Part shown: positions 1 through 12,800 of the stretch, piece by piece
Numbering within the stretch: position 1 is the stretch's first letter
Layout: each line of letters begins with the position of its first letter
NCBI GenBank assembly: GCA_033030425.1
Contig: JAUFSD010000020.1
Span: 930,001 to 994,000, forward strand
DNA from: Verpa conica
Lineage: Eukaryota; Ascomycota; Pezizomycetes; Pezizales; Morchellaceae
Length of the DNA stretch: 64,000 bases
Direction: 5' to 3'
Made by a program: the position numbers and the translations under genes
Notes under the pieces: generated by a model
Told to the model about the DNA's origin: nothing
Seen by the model: the letters and a program-made list of their open reading frames with translations, nothing else
Databases searched by the model: none

Positions 1-3000
1 TTTGTTCTTGATATAGTCGTTTAATACATATAATCTACCTTATATAGAGTTAATGAATGTAAGATGTATGAAAGGCCGTACCCTAAAAACTGTATGCGAG
101 AGTGCAGGTTGCACGGAGGCCATCATTCTTTTTGTTTCTATATACAGCTTAGAAAGTACGATCTTGAGGGCATAAATACATGTAATATAAAAAATATGTG
201 TACCCAATGCACAACAGGACAACTCACCAGAGTTTTATAGATATATTCATATCATATCACTCGGTTTATAGAAATCTTGAGAGCGACCCCTATCCAAAAT
301 CAGTTACCGAGACTTGGGATTGAAATATTATTCTTAGGATATTAAACAAAGCCATCTTGTAGTTTTCTGCCATATGTTAAAATGTTTCTCATGGGTAATG
401 TTTCCTATATGCTCAGTCGAACATGAATAGTTTAGTTCTATCAACGTACCGGGGGGCCTGTACCGTCATAACCATACAAAAAAAAAGATTTAACGACGAA
501 ACTCAAAATCTTATCTTTTATCTATATGAACAGTACTTCGTAGATCTCATGTATTTTTAGTGGGGGGTGTGAGGAACGTGAGGTATTTCTTGTGATTGTT
601 TTTCCCTTACCTGGAAAGCGCCAAGCTATGTGTCCAAGTGATAGTGCATCACGTGATTGATAATATGCGCATCGGGGAATCATGATCCGTCGGGTAAAGT
701 GTACTATAGCACACGAAGGCATTAAAGTGTGCTTATAGAAGACCTATAATGCAACCGAAGGCTGATATTTCTCCGGGTTTTTGGGGGAAGTGTTTCGTTT
801 CTTTATATTTAGGCCAAAAAGATTTTCAGATAGCCAACCCTGGTCAATAAGAGGTGTGGTTGATACTCCTAGTGTTTGTAAATTCTCCAGATTTCTCTAG
901 GAGTTTTCTGTGGTAGTTATAATCCCATAGGAAATAGTTTGGGGACATCTATGCCTCAAGATGTTGCATTCTGCTTTCTTGTGAGTGTTTATACCGCCTA
1001 AGACCCAAAGCTTCAAAAGTTTACTACACCATGGAAAAAAATTCTACTAACAAACGGTCTTTGGATTGACTCTATTTATCATCTAATAGTTGTCTCTACA
1101 GAAAGCTTTTATAGAGGACCATTTTTTATTAGAGTAGTTGATCAAAAAGGTAGTACACAGTGATCGATTCGTGTACCATACCTTCAAACTCTTGAGAGCT
1201 ACAGTCTCTTCTAGGTCTGTTTTTATTTACACTTTTACCCCCCCCTCCTTCGGAGCGAATTTTGCTAATCAGCGGAATAATTTCGGGGGAGCCCCAGCAC
1301 AACCAGGCAAATTATTAACGACTCTGCGAATGGGACTAAACCGTACATTCACAGTGATCTTCATTCTCAAAATATTACTACAGTTCATTATCGTTTCTCC
1401 CCAAAGTACTCGCTGGAGTCCACGGTCAACTTAAACCCCCCCGTCACATACTGGGTAGAGCTGATCAAAAGCTGAGGTGAGACTATAGAGTTTGCAGACT
1501 AGCCTTTACCGTCGGAATAATAACCGTATATATCCATAGTATAATCGTTCATTTAGAAATTTTTGAGAAAGAAACTCGTACTTTTAAATATATTCATGCC
1601 CGGAAGAGCTGGAGAAAGTTCGGTTAAGCACGCACTTTAATTTGTTAATAGAAAGTATAATTTACAGTACCAACTAGCAGACACCATCCACATCCCTCTC
1701 TTTCCCTTTAAACCAACCAATTCAGATTCACCGATCTTCCGCGTCCGATTATCAGTTGCAAGTCCCGGTGCCTCATGGTTCTGATCTGTCAGCACGCTCT
1801 AACGTAAGTGCATGATTTCTAGATTTACCTGATTGCGGTCGGTTACTCGCCCGAAGTTGTTCCGGGGCTGTTTCCACCATTATAATAATCAAACAGGCGT
1901 CTGGTGTGATTCGGGGGTAATTTTCGGGAGTGAGGGCTCCACTTGTACTGCTCATATCGATGGGGATCTCCGGAGCGGTCTATTCCCGAAGTAGAGCCAC
2001 TGACTGAGAGGTGGATATCTCTTTTAAAATGAGAAAAAAGCTATAAAGCACTATAAGTAAGTTTTATTTGTTATAGAGATGTTGAATAAATCTTATTTAC
2101 CCTATATCCCGTTCAGCAACTGTGTAAGGTGATTGAAGGCGTGATTCCACTATTATCACCGCGCATCAGTAACGTAATTAGCAACTGAACTCACTAGGAT
2201 ATAACTAACAAAGCTACCGCCCCATAGATATACTTGGTTGATCTCCGTATCATGCAAGTTTCTGTCATCATAAACAACCGTGAAGCTCTATAGTAGAGAG
2301 TCTTGTCAGTTCTGTGCCGAGTCGGCTGGACTCCATGTCCAAATCAGAACTAGTAAGTAGTCGTCCTAAACCGGAGCGCTGAGCTCTCCAGAGAAGAAGC
2401 ACAGAGCCTGTCTCATATCTGGAGTAACTCATGTATCGAGAGATGGATGAAATACAGCCTTCACCCACTGTAATTAGAGGACTATCGAAATTCGCGCAAT
2501 GCACCTAGATTTGTTCCTCTATCTGGTAAAACATTGTCAGCGTCGAAACCTAACCGGGCCCTGGTAGTTTTCATCAAGGTGTACCTCTGACCTCATAGGA
2601 AATGCCCCAGTTTCATAGGTCGTGGAATGGTTTCAAACCACCCTAAGACGAACACTCTCCCACCTCCATCTATGAGCGACAGGGGGGTATGATTTATCGG
2701 TTGTGCCGGCTTTGGGTTGCTTGATATTGATGTACTGTCTCTTGCTTGTTTCCATGTTTGACGTGCCTGCATGAAAGTATTTTTGGTGTGGTCGTGCCAT
2801 CACCGGAAGGTTGCATGTGCATATACTGAGTTACCCACCGAAAGGCAACCCTAACCCACACTACATACTAGAGCGACATTCCCTCTATCCACCCCCACAT
2901 AACCTATAGTTCTATCAGTCTCGAGGACTACATATACAGCGCATTTGGTATAAGAATTTGGGCTATAAGAATATTCGCCTTATAAAAATATATTGTCAGG

Positions 3001-3390
3001 ACTAGATATGGGTTATTTTAGAGGTACTAGTATTCCCCTATAAGAAGACCTTCTATATAAGAATATAGATCCGCTCTATTTCATATTCTTATAGAGTGAC
3101 TACGCTGTATCATATTTAGTTGTAAAAGTAAATATATGGCGTTATTCTATAAGTCTTCCAGATCAATATTCTCGAATGAACTCATTTAACGTGACACGCG
3201 AGACATTCATTTTAACTTCACAGCGTCACAGATACTCAAGTAGCTACTCCCCGTGATGACCTCAAACGGATAGTAACACCCCGCAACAGGCTACAGGAGA
3301 ACCACAAGTCATAGTATATCCTAGACCTCGAAAACACGTCTTTCCAAGCCTTCTCGAACAACACCCTCCCAGAACTGTTTGACCCGGCAT
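1..3390. other. gene-free stretch, left edge
   Basis: I see no convincing coding region on either strand; the open frames here are short, lack domains and often lack an ATG. Positions 2940-3170 are AT-rich with repeated short units of the type TATAAGAAT, some inverted, which looks like decayed repeat DNA. A telomere-like GGGTTAGGG motif (minus strand) lies near 2849. Confidence 0.6.
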
Positions 3391-4153
3391 CTAACTACGA
3401 ACCCGTTTGATTCTTTCACGACCAAGGCGGGATTTAATCTTCGCATCAAGACCTTTCTGTCTGTCTATACCCACACGGTCCAGCTCCTGCTGCCCTACCG
3501 AATCCTCGTCAGTCGGAGGCTTAAATTCAATGACGACCTTCTTCCCCGCACATTTCCCAGCTTTGTGGCGCCCATAGGCTTCCGCATACATAGTGATACT
3601 ACACACCGGGCATGTCCGCCATTTCGGTTCCGATTCTAGGCATGCCTAGGTACAATCAGTAGGAGGCAGCGATATACGGCCGTGTGCTACATACTATGAC
3701 AATATCGTCATCCACCGGGGTCAGGCTAGGCACTTGAGCAGGGTCCTCGGTAATTTTACCAGGGTTATTGGCGGAGTGAATGTTCATACTCGGAGGTTGT
3801 AGTTGATATAAGAGAGCAGATGGAGCCAGTAAATCTGGTGTTATACCGTTCTTCTTGGCCTCGAGCGTTGCGCGATGTCGTTTACCGGCCAGATGAGATT
3901 CCAGCGACCCGATTGTGGCTGTAAGATTGCATATCTCACAGTTCCATGCGGGGACTTTTTCTGTGTCTAGGGGCTGCTTTGCGTTGAAGGCGTCGAGATT
4001 CTTCTTGTGGAGGGATCCGGAGAGATGGATTTGTCCGTGTTCAATGGACATTCGTTTGTTGCATAATTTGCAGCTCCAGCGTGGCTTTCTTTCGATTTCA
4101 GGCATTCCACGCGGTTGTGTAAAGAGGTGAGTGAATTGTGAGTGGAATTCCAT
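3391..4153 (-). CDS. Three-finger C2H2 (U1/zf-met type) zinc-finger protein
   Basis: Model complement(join(3391..3645,3695..4153)), 237 aa. The 49-nt intron has donor GTATGT, branch CTGAT and acceptor TAG, and joins in phase 0. Exon 1 carries two fingers with CxxC..H(5)H spacing: C28, C31, H43, H49 and C72, C75, H87, H93. Splicing adds a third, C165, C168, H180, C185, whose last ligand is Cys rather than His. Without the intron the third finger is lost and the frame ends after 165 residues, which supports the spliced model. The finger spacing with K/R-rich tails resembles U1-type/matrin-type fingers, which often bind RNA or take part in ribosome or spliceosome work; a role here is inference. 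The start is the ATG at 4151-4153. It is an isolated gene with no obvious partner. Confidence 0.8.
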
Positions 4154-6059
4154 CCTCGAGAGTGGTTAGAATAGTAGAGTAGGCTCTCGATATAAGAGTT
4201 GTTTATTTGGGATGCCTGAAATAGACTAGGGTATTCGTGTAACCATACAAGATGAAGGCTCTATCTCTGCTCACGGATTTTTTATACCTAATCGAAGTGG
4301 TGCAAATGGCGGAACGGCTGCCGGAGGAACTATTTGTGAAGTGGTGTGGTTAATAGCAGAGAGCTCTATCAGATCAAGGCACGAAATTCCCTTAAGTTAT
4401 CACACCAGTCTCCTAATGTGTGGGTTAGGGTTAGTGGAGATATGACGGAAAAGCGAAGAGATTAACAAGTCCACTCCAGATCTAGTGAGACTGAGGGTAA
4501 TACCAATGTAGTGGTATACTATACACCCTGACATTGTTGGGATAGATGATCTAAACATTATTATCAGAGCTTGGATAAAGGTGACAACTAGAATCGGTTT
4601 TTTTTACACGAAACTGTGTAGACTCTACTACTGCATGTCTCCTTACATCAAATCTTAATACTCATTGTTATTCTATTAGCTCAAAGTCTCGTGCAGTATT
4701 TCAAGGACGAGAACACAAGAAATCACTCGGAGATCGAGTGATATTCTGTGCTTAAGAGTGAGTACCACCGAAGCTTTTTCTTCCTAAGGTCATAATGATT
4801 CAGATTAGATATTGACTACTAATCTAAAACTTCACTTAAGTTATAGAAGGTTACGTGTCATCTTATTGCGAAGTATGGCAGCAATATATACTACTAAGTT
4901 TAATGAACTGGATTAAGAAAACCGAAGTCATCTCTAGAAGCTTAGATTTTTTATTCCCAAAGTGCCAATATTTGAACCGCATCAAAATCGCCCAAGTACA
5001 CTAGAGAATTCTAGCACGATTCGAGATAATGATTCTATAAACTCGCCCTTTCTACTCCGCTCTACCTCTCACAGTGCATACGAAGGACCAGGTGTTCTTG
5101 TAGCTATGTCACGGAAGAGACTCTCCGTAAGATCAGAAAGATAAGTATATTATTATTGATTATATTTCCTGACATGACTGAACTAACTATTTTTTCCTTC
5201 CGAGGGACATCACGAAAAAGCCTCAAGTTTCCCCAGGCGTGCTGTGATAAAGCTATTTTAAATAGTTAGCGCTAGTACGTATACTATAATACTGGGCGCC
5301 GTCGCGATCTTTATCTCTAGATACTGTTTTATATGCTTCCTAATAAAGATAGCCGATGGGGGGTTTCATATGAGTCACGCGTTTCTCTATTTGATATGTT
5401 TGAGGATCCAGGCAAGGCATCCCATATAAAGGTTTAGGGTTCTCTCTTTTGAAGTATATTGATCAAGTAGGAAATGGGGTCCGTTCCGGGAATGGTGACT
5501 TTCACTCTATGCTCATTGCTCGGCTACCAAACATCTCACGTATGCCGTAGTTTAATCTTTGACAAGATAGAGTACTTGAATTTCTGAGCAAGTATATACG
5601 AAGCGATAAACTTGTAGCTGGCCTTGCGAGGTATTTATGATGAATTCATTCATTCACTTGGCCTTGCGAAGTGTGCTGGTAATCAGTTTCTGCGCCCGTG
5701 GCTAGTGCCAAGGCTAACAATGCCATTATTCTTTTGAGTGGCGTGTCAGTTGGTGTGTGGCTCCTTGACCGCAAACATATTAGCGCCCTCCAGCCCCCTC
5801 TTTCCGTGCATCGCATCACATCACCTCTTCCATCCCCCCCATCATGCCCCCTCCATCACCCCTGCTCGGTGTTATCTACGATACATCGAAACAACTATCG
5901 CTTGCTTCCTTTTATATCTTTTTTATCCAGTAGGGCCCTGTTAGAAGCCCTCTTCAGGTGCCTAGAGAAGGGAGATAGGGGGAGTGACGATGGTAGCGTT
6001 TCTCTCAGCCTACGCGTCGTCTACGCGATCAACCCGACCCCAACTGACACTTGCTACAG
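4154..6059. other. gene-free stretch, may hold the first exon of the next gene
   Basis: No complete gene is visible. A telomere-like motif lies at 4422-4430. An ATG at 5844 in a good sequence context opens a short frame (begins MPPPSPLLG) that could be exon 1 of the gene starting at 6060, but I could not find a donor that joins it in phase. Confidence 0.5.
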
Positions 6060-8337
6060 GATACCGCCAGCGACTACTTTGCAAAGACCAGAACAAAGGA
6101 CTGGTCAATCCGTCAATACTTCAACGACAACCGTTCAACCCTGCGGCTCGCAAACGGCTTCGACACGCTTTGCAGATCATGGGTCCTCGCGTTAACCTCC
6201 ATCGCCGAGACATCATCGACAACGAAGCGGAAGGTTGCGAAGCGTTTGCTGCAAAGCTATGCAAACAAGGTGAGTGAGCCCATCAGTCTTCTCATCAAGG
6301 TGATCCGGAAAAGGCGAGATCGCTGTTGCACGTCAACAGTGAACAAGTCATAACCCCAGTGTCGGTGCATTGGATGTGCCTGAAAAGGCCGATCAATGTT
6401 AAGGGTGCGTCCCAACCCGGCCTGGTCCCACCGGGGCACGGATGACTTGCGTAGTCTGTCTGCTGTTCAAGGCCGGCTGTCTCGCGTTCCCCCCGCAAGG
6501 CGGTTTGGTTGACCCGGTGGGATTTTTCCGAGGAACTCCGAGAAACTGATTGTCAAACGTAGGGCGAAGACTGGCGTGAAGCTAGGATGATACGTGCAAT
6601 TGTTGAAGCTACACCCTCAACCGATGCCACTCATCCATCTATCGTGGTCAACAATTCCGGCGATAATGCGTTCAGCAATGCTACTATATCTGTTAATGTT
6701 CCTCCCGTATCCTCAGAGCCTAAACCTCTAGCGGAAACTACCTCGAAGACGAAGAAGAGGAAGAGACCCGGTCCACGGAAATGGAGATCTACTTCTACTA
6801 CTACTCCGATGTATGTCCGTCCATTGGGTCATGGCTAGTTTCCGTCGACTGACACCCATAGGTTCATCAAACGTTTCTCCGAGGCCTTCGGAAACATGCT
6901 GGATAGCGAGAAATGGTATCTCCCAAGCGGTGTTTGTGTCGAGGACACTCTTCATGACTGTTTCAAGGACGTAAGTGAAGAGTGTGCCGTCCACTCCTGG
7001 GTCATCAACACCCGTGACGAATGTGTTGAAGCATGTTTCACCCCCTCAGACTGGAAAGCGGTATGCGATGTAATACCGCTCCTCCCCGACCCCGATGAAA
7101 AACTTGTACAGTCATTACAGCGGTTCATGAGTGTGAGTACAAACCAAGCAAACATTCCCCCCCTTGTGTGTGCTAACTCTCTATAGCTCACATCCCTAGA
7201 TGAGCTCCAAGATTATCTTGATGTAAACCCGCCTTTCGAACCCGAGGAATTGACTCGCATAACCCTTGACGAGCGCCTCGGTCGGAGATGGGTACATTCT
7301 GTGATTCACTGTTGGTGTGTCCTCTTGAGTCCAGTGAATTGGAACTATCTGATGACTCGAGGTGTAGGGCTGAAATGTTAGCGGATCCGACGGTTTTTGT
7401 TAGGTCTCACAACGAGAACTGGTATACGTGCAGGTTCTGGACGACTGCCCTTGACAAGTGTATATCCACTATCGATGGGAGTTATGTTGGCCGGTATGAT
7501 CTACTCCTAGTTATTATTATCGTTCTTTTCTCCTCATCCTCTGGCTGTCATTCCCTGTCCTGCGCAATTGCTAAAACACAATAGTGGCGAAACAAAATCC
7601 CTGAGTACCTCTAATCGAATTAATTCCCGCCCTCCTATTGCGGGCAAACGAAGACGAGTAGGCCACCTCTACGATGGTGTTATATCCATCGACACTCTTG
7701 AAGTTGGCGTCGTAGAACATGGGCGTCAATTCATCGGCGAAAACGGTCGTAAATGGAGTTCGGATACTCTCAAGGTGGTAAAGGTGCTACATGACATGCT
7801 GTACCAGCTCCAGTCTCATGTAGATTCGCCAACGGCCTTGCGTGAGTTGCAGGTCGTAGGCATCGTCACAGCAGGCAAGTCCCTACTTGATTAACTATTC
7901 TGCTACGCATCGACGTTACTGACTGCCGTATAGAATGGCGGTACCAGCTCTTACGTATGGCGTACGCCAAGGGCCATGTGTGTATCCTATGGGCAGACGA
8001 AACGCAGACGGTTCCTACCAACATTGTCGAGTTCCCATCGCTATTTAAACTATTGGTTTGCTTCTGGAAATATAGAGTTTGTCATAAACTGCTCTAACCC
8101 AACTGCTTTTACTTACTAACCAACAAATAGGACCAGCTAAATAATTTCCGTGCTATCATCAACTCCTCGGCACTTACAAGTGAGCAGCTAATGGAACAGC
8201 TACTAAAGCCCTCCGGTCCACCGACGACGAGATCACCAATTATACCACGATCGGTGGAGACGGATGGGGATGGAGATAGCTGTGCGGACAGTGATACGGA
8301 TTGCGCAAGTGATCCGGGTGATGGGGGGGAAGAGTGA
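6060..8337 (+). CDS. Multi-exon protein of a PD-(D/E)XK-like uncharacterised fungal family (5' end and one junction unresolved)
   Basis: Well-supported exons: 6060..6269, 6314..about 6395, 6563..6810, 6862..7132, 7187..about 7291, about 7335..7493, 7585..7874, 7934..8055, 8131..8337. Most junctions agree in phase, with CTGAC/CTAAC branch points before the acceptors. One intron (7875-7933) is GC-AG. The C-terminal half contains an RGETKS..N..N segment, then GHLYDG, then LEVGVVE, then W-S-D-LK-VK, then VGIVTA. This order resembles a large, mostly unannotated fungal family that I believe has a restriction-endonuclease-like fold, with D, E and K as candidate active-site residues. The family assignment is from memory of the pattern and is uncertain. 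The tail (last about 30 residues) is acidic and low-complexity. Between 7292 and 7335 the coding frame shifts by an amount no normal intron explains, so the copy may be frameshifted. The true ATG was not fixed. Confidence 0.6.
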
Positions 8338-9802
8338 CGAAGCTCAAATCATAGTGTAAATTAAGTTTAGAAATATAATAATTTTAATGGTCCGAGTGAT
8401 TATGGTGCGTTCCCATGGTTAGCGATAGAACTTTGGTTGTGCGTTTTTCTCTCATTCTTTTCTTCAGCCCCATCGAGGTTGCGCTGAGCAACTCCGGTTG
8501 AGTAGGTAGAACAGCCGACATTCCCCCTCCCTCATGAATTACAAGAAAATAACATGCAATGGACCGTATGCAGAAACTTCTATTTTCTCATAAGGGCTTT
8601 GACTGATAACGGTTTCGGGTTATTCCGAAATCTTCGGAGTTTCGTCCACACTATATTTATTCATTCCTTGATTCATATGCATATGCGCCACCACTTGATT
8701 GAGGTCTCTTTACTCCTATCATACTGACGACAACGCAGATCAAGGACCGCCTCCAATCAGCACTGAGACCATGTGAGTATGGCGTTACGGCTGATACTTC
8801 CGGTTGGTGTTTCTCAGTCCACCGTACTCGTGTTTTCTGTGTTACGGTGACGCGGTCAGCCACTGACTCCAAATGAGTAGTAAATAAAAAAATAACTGAC
8901 CAGATGGGGAGAGGGGGGGGGGAGGAAGCCCCGAAAATCATTAAGCCTCAAACTCGTTTCCCTCTATTGGTAGCTATAATTCGAGCGAGCCTGAGTGAGG
9001 GGGGCAAAAGAAGTGGTAAGCTCATTGATAAAAGTACGGGTTAGGCTTAAATTACTCCTTTTATTATGGTAGTTCTACCATAATTTTTTTTTTTTTTTAG
9101 CTTTGCGATTGATATGGATTTGTACTGGCTCTATTAGGGGATCGAGTTATATATTTCTTTTTCTTTTTCTCTTGGTTTGCCTCTATGATGCGCGTTCTTG
9201 TTATGTTTTTTCCCAGAGGTGCAGAGCCGCACCTTAACGCACGGGCCTCATACGTCATCACACCCAAAGTTATTAATGTCGTGGAGGCTACGTCACGAAT
9301 GGATAAAGGAATCTACCCAGCATCTTTATTGTATGTATCTTTCCGCATTTGAATATTCATGTGTGACAGGCTCCTAATTACTCCACCCAACAGCCGAGTA
9401 AACTACGGGAAGACTACTTCAAGGTAGATTGACTGTCACACGAGAAGCAGCTTTGGGTATGAATATGCTGACTTTGAGCATTTAGATATATCGTGCCCGA
9501 AAAAATGGAGTCTGGAATCATCTGCTTTTTTCTTTAGATATGCTCGTCTACCAACAGGCCAGTTTTGTTTGTTCTCCCCCCGAAAGTGTGTATAAAATGA
9601 AAAGGAATTTGACCCTGGAAAAGAAAGTACCATCCGTTACCCCCTCCTATAACCAAACAAAAGAAAACAAAAGAAAGAATAAGGAAATAAATAAGACCCT
9701 GAATCCAAGAAATATCACAAAAGAAATTGTATTGTTGCTTAGACTCGCCGAGCCTCTCAATCACATCGTCGCTATAACCTAAACCCCCGAGATATACATT
9801 CT
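8338..9802. other. gene-free stretch
   Basis: No gene is seen. It holds a poly-T run near 9085-9100, a short perfect palindrome just before it (about 9065-9085), and AT-rich sequence up to the 3' end of the TPR gene on the minus strand. Confidence 0.6.
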
Positions 9803-12800
9803 TTAAGTAGCTATTTCGTGTAGCACCGAAGCTTCACTGTACTGTAAATTCTGTTTTTGGACTAGCGAAACAATTGCCCTGATGAATATCGTGAGGTCAT
9901 CTCCGTTGCCCCACGTTTCGGTCGTTTCTATTGGGAGCTGTTGTAGTTCGCCCATATACTCCTCCGGTGTATGGACTTCGGGTAGGTCCATCGCCTCGCT
10001 AAGATTTGTTTCTGTGGATTGCAAGTGGGGTGTGGGCGATTCTTCGCGTTGGTGTCCAGTAGCCGCTAAGTTGACAGTTGCTCCTAGAGTATCGAGATGG
10101 TTTGCCTCAAGTTGTGTCTCCGTTGTATCCACCACCTTATCCTGCAAGTCTTCCCCCTCCTCCAACTGCCCTAAATTCCCGCAGATCGATGCTAATCTGG
10201 CCGTGGCAGCTAAGGTATCGGGATGTTCTGACCCGAGGACTTCCGTCCTCCCTTTTATCACTTGTTGGAGGAGCTGTTCTGCTTCGTGGGATTGGTCCTG
10301 CTGTAGGTACATCTCTGCTGTATCTGCCATCTCTGTTAACGAGTCGGGGTGATCTTTGCCTTTATCCTGTATTACATGTATGTAGGAAAGAATTTGCATG
10401 GCGTGTAGGGTTTCGGGGTGTTCAGGTCCAAGGCTCTCGCTTCTCGCATCTGAAAGGTGTGTGTAAAGCTCTTCCGCTTCAACTAGTCGGTCAAGTCTGA
10501 GGTACGTGAATGCTAGGAGCCACATGGGTTCTAGAGTTGTTGGGTGAGCAGGGCCGAGATTCTCCCTTCTCATTTCCGTCACCTGGCGAAACAGCATCTC
10601 CGCCTCATCGAAACGCTCTAGTCTGTAGTACATGTTGGCCATAGCCATAATCGCAGATAAAGTATCCTTGTGGTCAGGTCCCAGACTTTTCTTTCTTCCT
10701 TCCACGCCCCGTAGGAACCAGTCTTCTGCTTCAGAGAACTGTCCTTGGGTGCAGTATGCTCGAGCCAGACTGAGTATACTTTCCAAAGTCTTTGCGTGTT
10801 CAAGTCCAAGGGTCCTTATCCGGACTTCCGTAACCTGTCGCCGCAATCTGGTTGCTTCGTCGAACCGACCTTGGCCGGAGAACATGCTAGCCATTCTGTC
10901 CATGCCGAATAAGGTTTCTGGGTCATCCGGGCCAAGATTCTTCTTCATCACCTCCACGACATGCCTTTCCAGGTCTTCCGCTTCCTTAAATCGACCTTGG
11001 TGGTCATATGTGCAGGACAGGTTTTGTATCGCATACAAGGTTTCTAGATGTTCGGGGCCGAGACTTCCCTCAAGTACCTCCACGACATCCAGATACATGT
11101 TTTCGGCTTCATCCAGTCGGCCTTGTTTGTCGTATGTGCCGGCAAGGTTTTGCATAGCGGATAAGGTATCGTGGTGGTCATGGCCGAGACTGCTTTTCGA
11201 GATCTCTACGATGTTCTGGTACATTTTCTCCGCTTCTTCCAACCGGCCTTGCTCGTCGTATGTATTGGCAAGGTTGAGCATTCCCCCTAAGACATCTGGG
11301 TGGTCAGGAGGATGAGTTCGCTTCCTCGACTCCACGATTTGGAGTTCTAGCAACTCTGCTTCATCTGATCGTCCTTGGCTCGAGTACATGCAGGCAAGGT
11401 TACCCATCACGGATAAAGTGTCCGGGCCGTCGGGGCCAACGTTTCGCTTCATTGCTTCCAGAACTTTGAGATACAGGCTTTCCGCCTCATCCAATCGACC
11501 TTGGTTATTGTATGTATTAGCCAGGTTAAGCATAGTTCCGACAGTTTCTTGGTGGTCAGGACCATGGATCCTCTTCCTGGCTTCGACACATTGGAGCTCG
11601 AGGATTTCCGCTTCATCAAATCGGCCTTGGCTCGAGTACGTGTAAGCCAGGTTTTCCATAGTGGATAAGGTGTTTGGATGTTCTGGGCCAAGGGATTGCT
11701 TCATTATTTCCAAGACACGGAGATACAACTCCTCAGCTTCATCTAATTGGCCTTGGTTTGCATACTGCGTAGCCTGCTGATACATTGACACCGCGGCCTT
11801 GTTGTACGCGTTACTCGTATTGGTCTTGGGTACCTCTTCCGGCGACATCAGGTCGACCTCGCTCGTCTCTTCCGCCCCGTGCGTGGCATGTACCTGAAGG
11901 ACTTCATCCATCCGGCTGTCTTCGTCCAGTTTGCTGGCCTCATCTCCATGGCTGAAAACCTTCTGGGCCACACCCATCTGGTCTGCATCCTCCACCTGGT
12001 CCGTCTCGTCCACCTGGCTGACATCGTCCACATGGCCCGTCTTCTCCACCTGGCTGTCACCATCTGACTGGTCGGCGCCGGCCACCCTCTCAACCAGGCT
12101 GGCACCTCCCAGCTGGTGCGCACTATGAACCTGGTCTGTCTCCTCTACCTCACCTGTCTCCTCAACCTGACTGACAACATCCACCTGACTCCTCCCCTCC
12201 GCCGGACTGATAGTGCCTGCTCGGCACGTCTCCTCCATCTGACTGGAATCAACCAATTGGCCGGCATCGTCCATCTGACCCCTCTCCACATGGCGCATCT
12301 CTTCCATATATCTGACAGCATTCACCTGGCCGGCATCTTCGATCTTTCTCAGATCGTCCACCGGATATACCTCTTCCACCTGGCTGACGTCATCCGACTT
12401 GTTGTCATCTTCTGCCTCGTTCATCTCCTGTACCTGGTACGCATTGTTTAACTGGTTGATCGTATCTACCGGGCTGGCATTATTTAACTGGCCGGTCTCG
12501 TCAACCAGGCTCGGCTCTACTACTTTTCTAGCATCATCCACCAAGACCGTCCTCTCCACCTGTCTGGCATTCCCCAACTGGTGTACATCATCAACCAAGC
12601 TCGCTTGCAGGTGGCCTTTGTTATAACGGGCTAGTACTGGAGATGTAGGAGATGTAGGAGGTGTGGTGGCAAGGACCGGGGGTACCGGAGTTCCGAAGGT
12701 ACGTTCCGGGGGTTCAATGGGTTTGGGACCTTGGGCAGTAACTGTCGGAGGAGATGGTTCAGGTGTCGGGAGTGCTGAGCTCTCGCGGATCCGAAGCGGA

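Noticed and set aside
11879..12626. Long plus-strand open frames opposite the hexapeptide region, and similar ones at 9882-11645
   Set aside because: They are antisense shadows of the repetitive TPR gene; their codon periodicity follows the minus-strand repeats.
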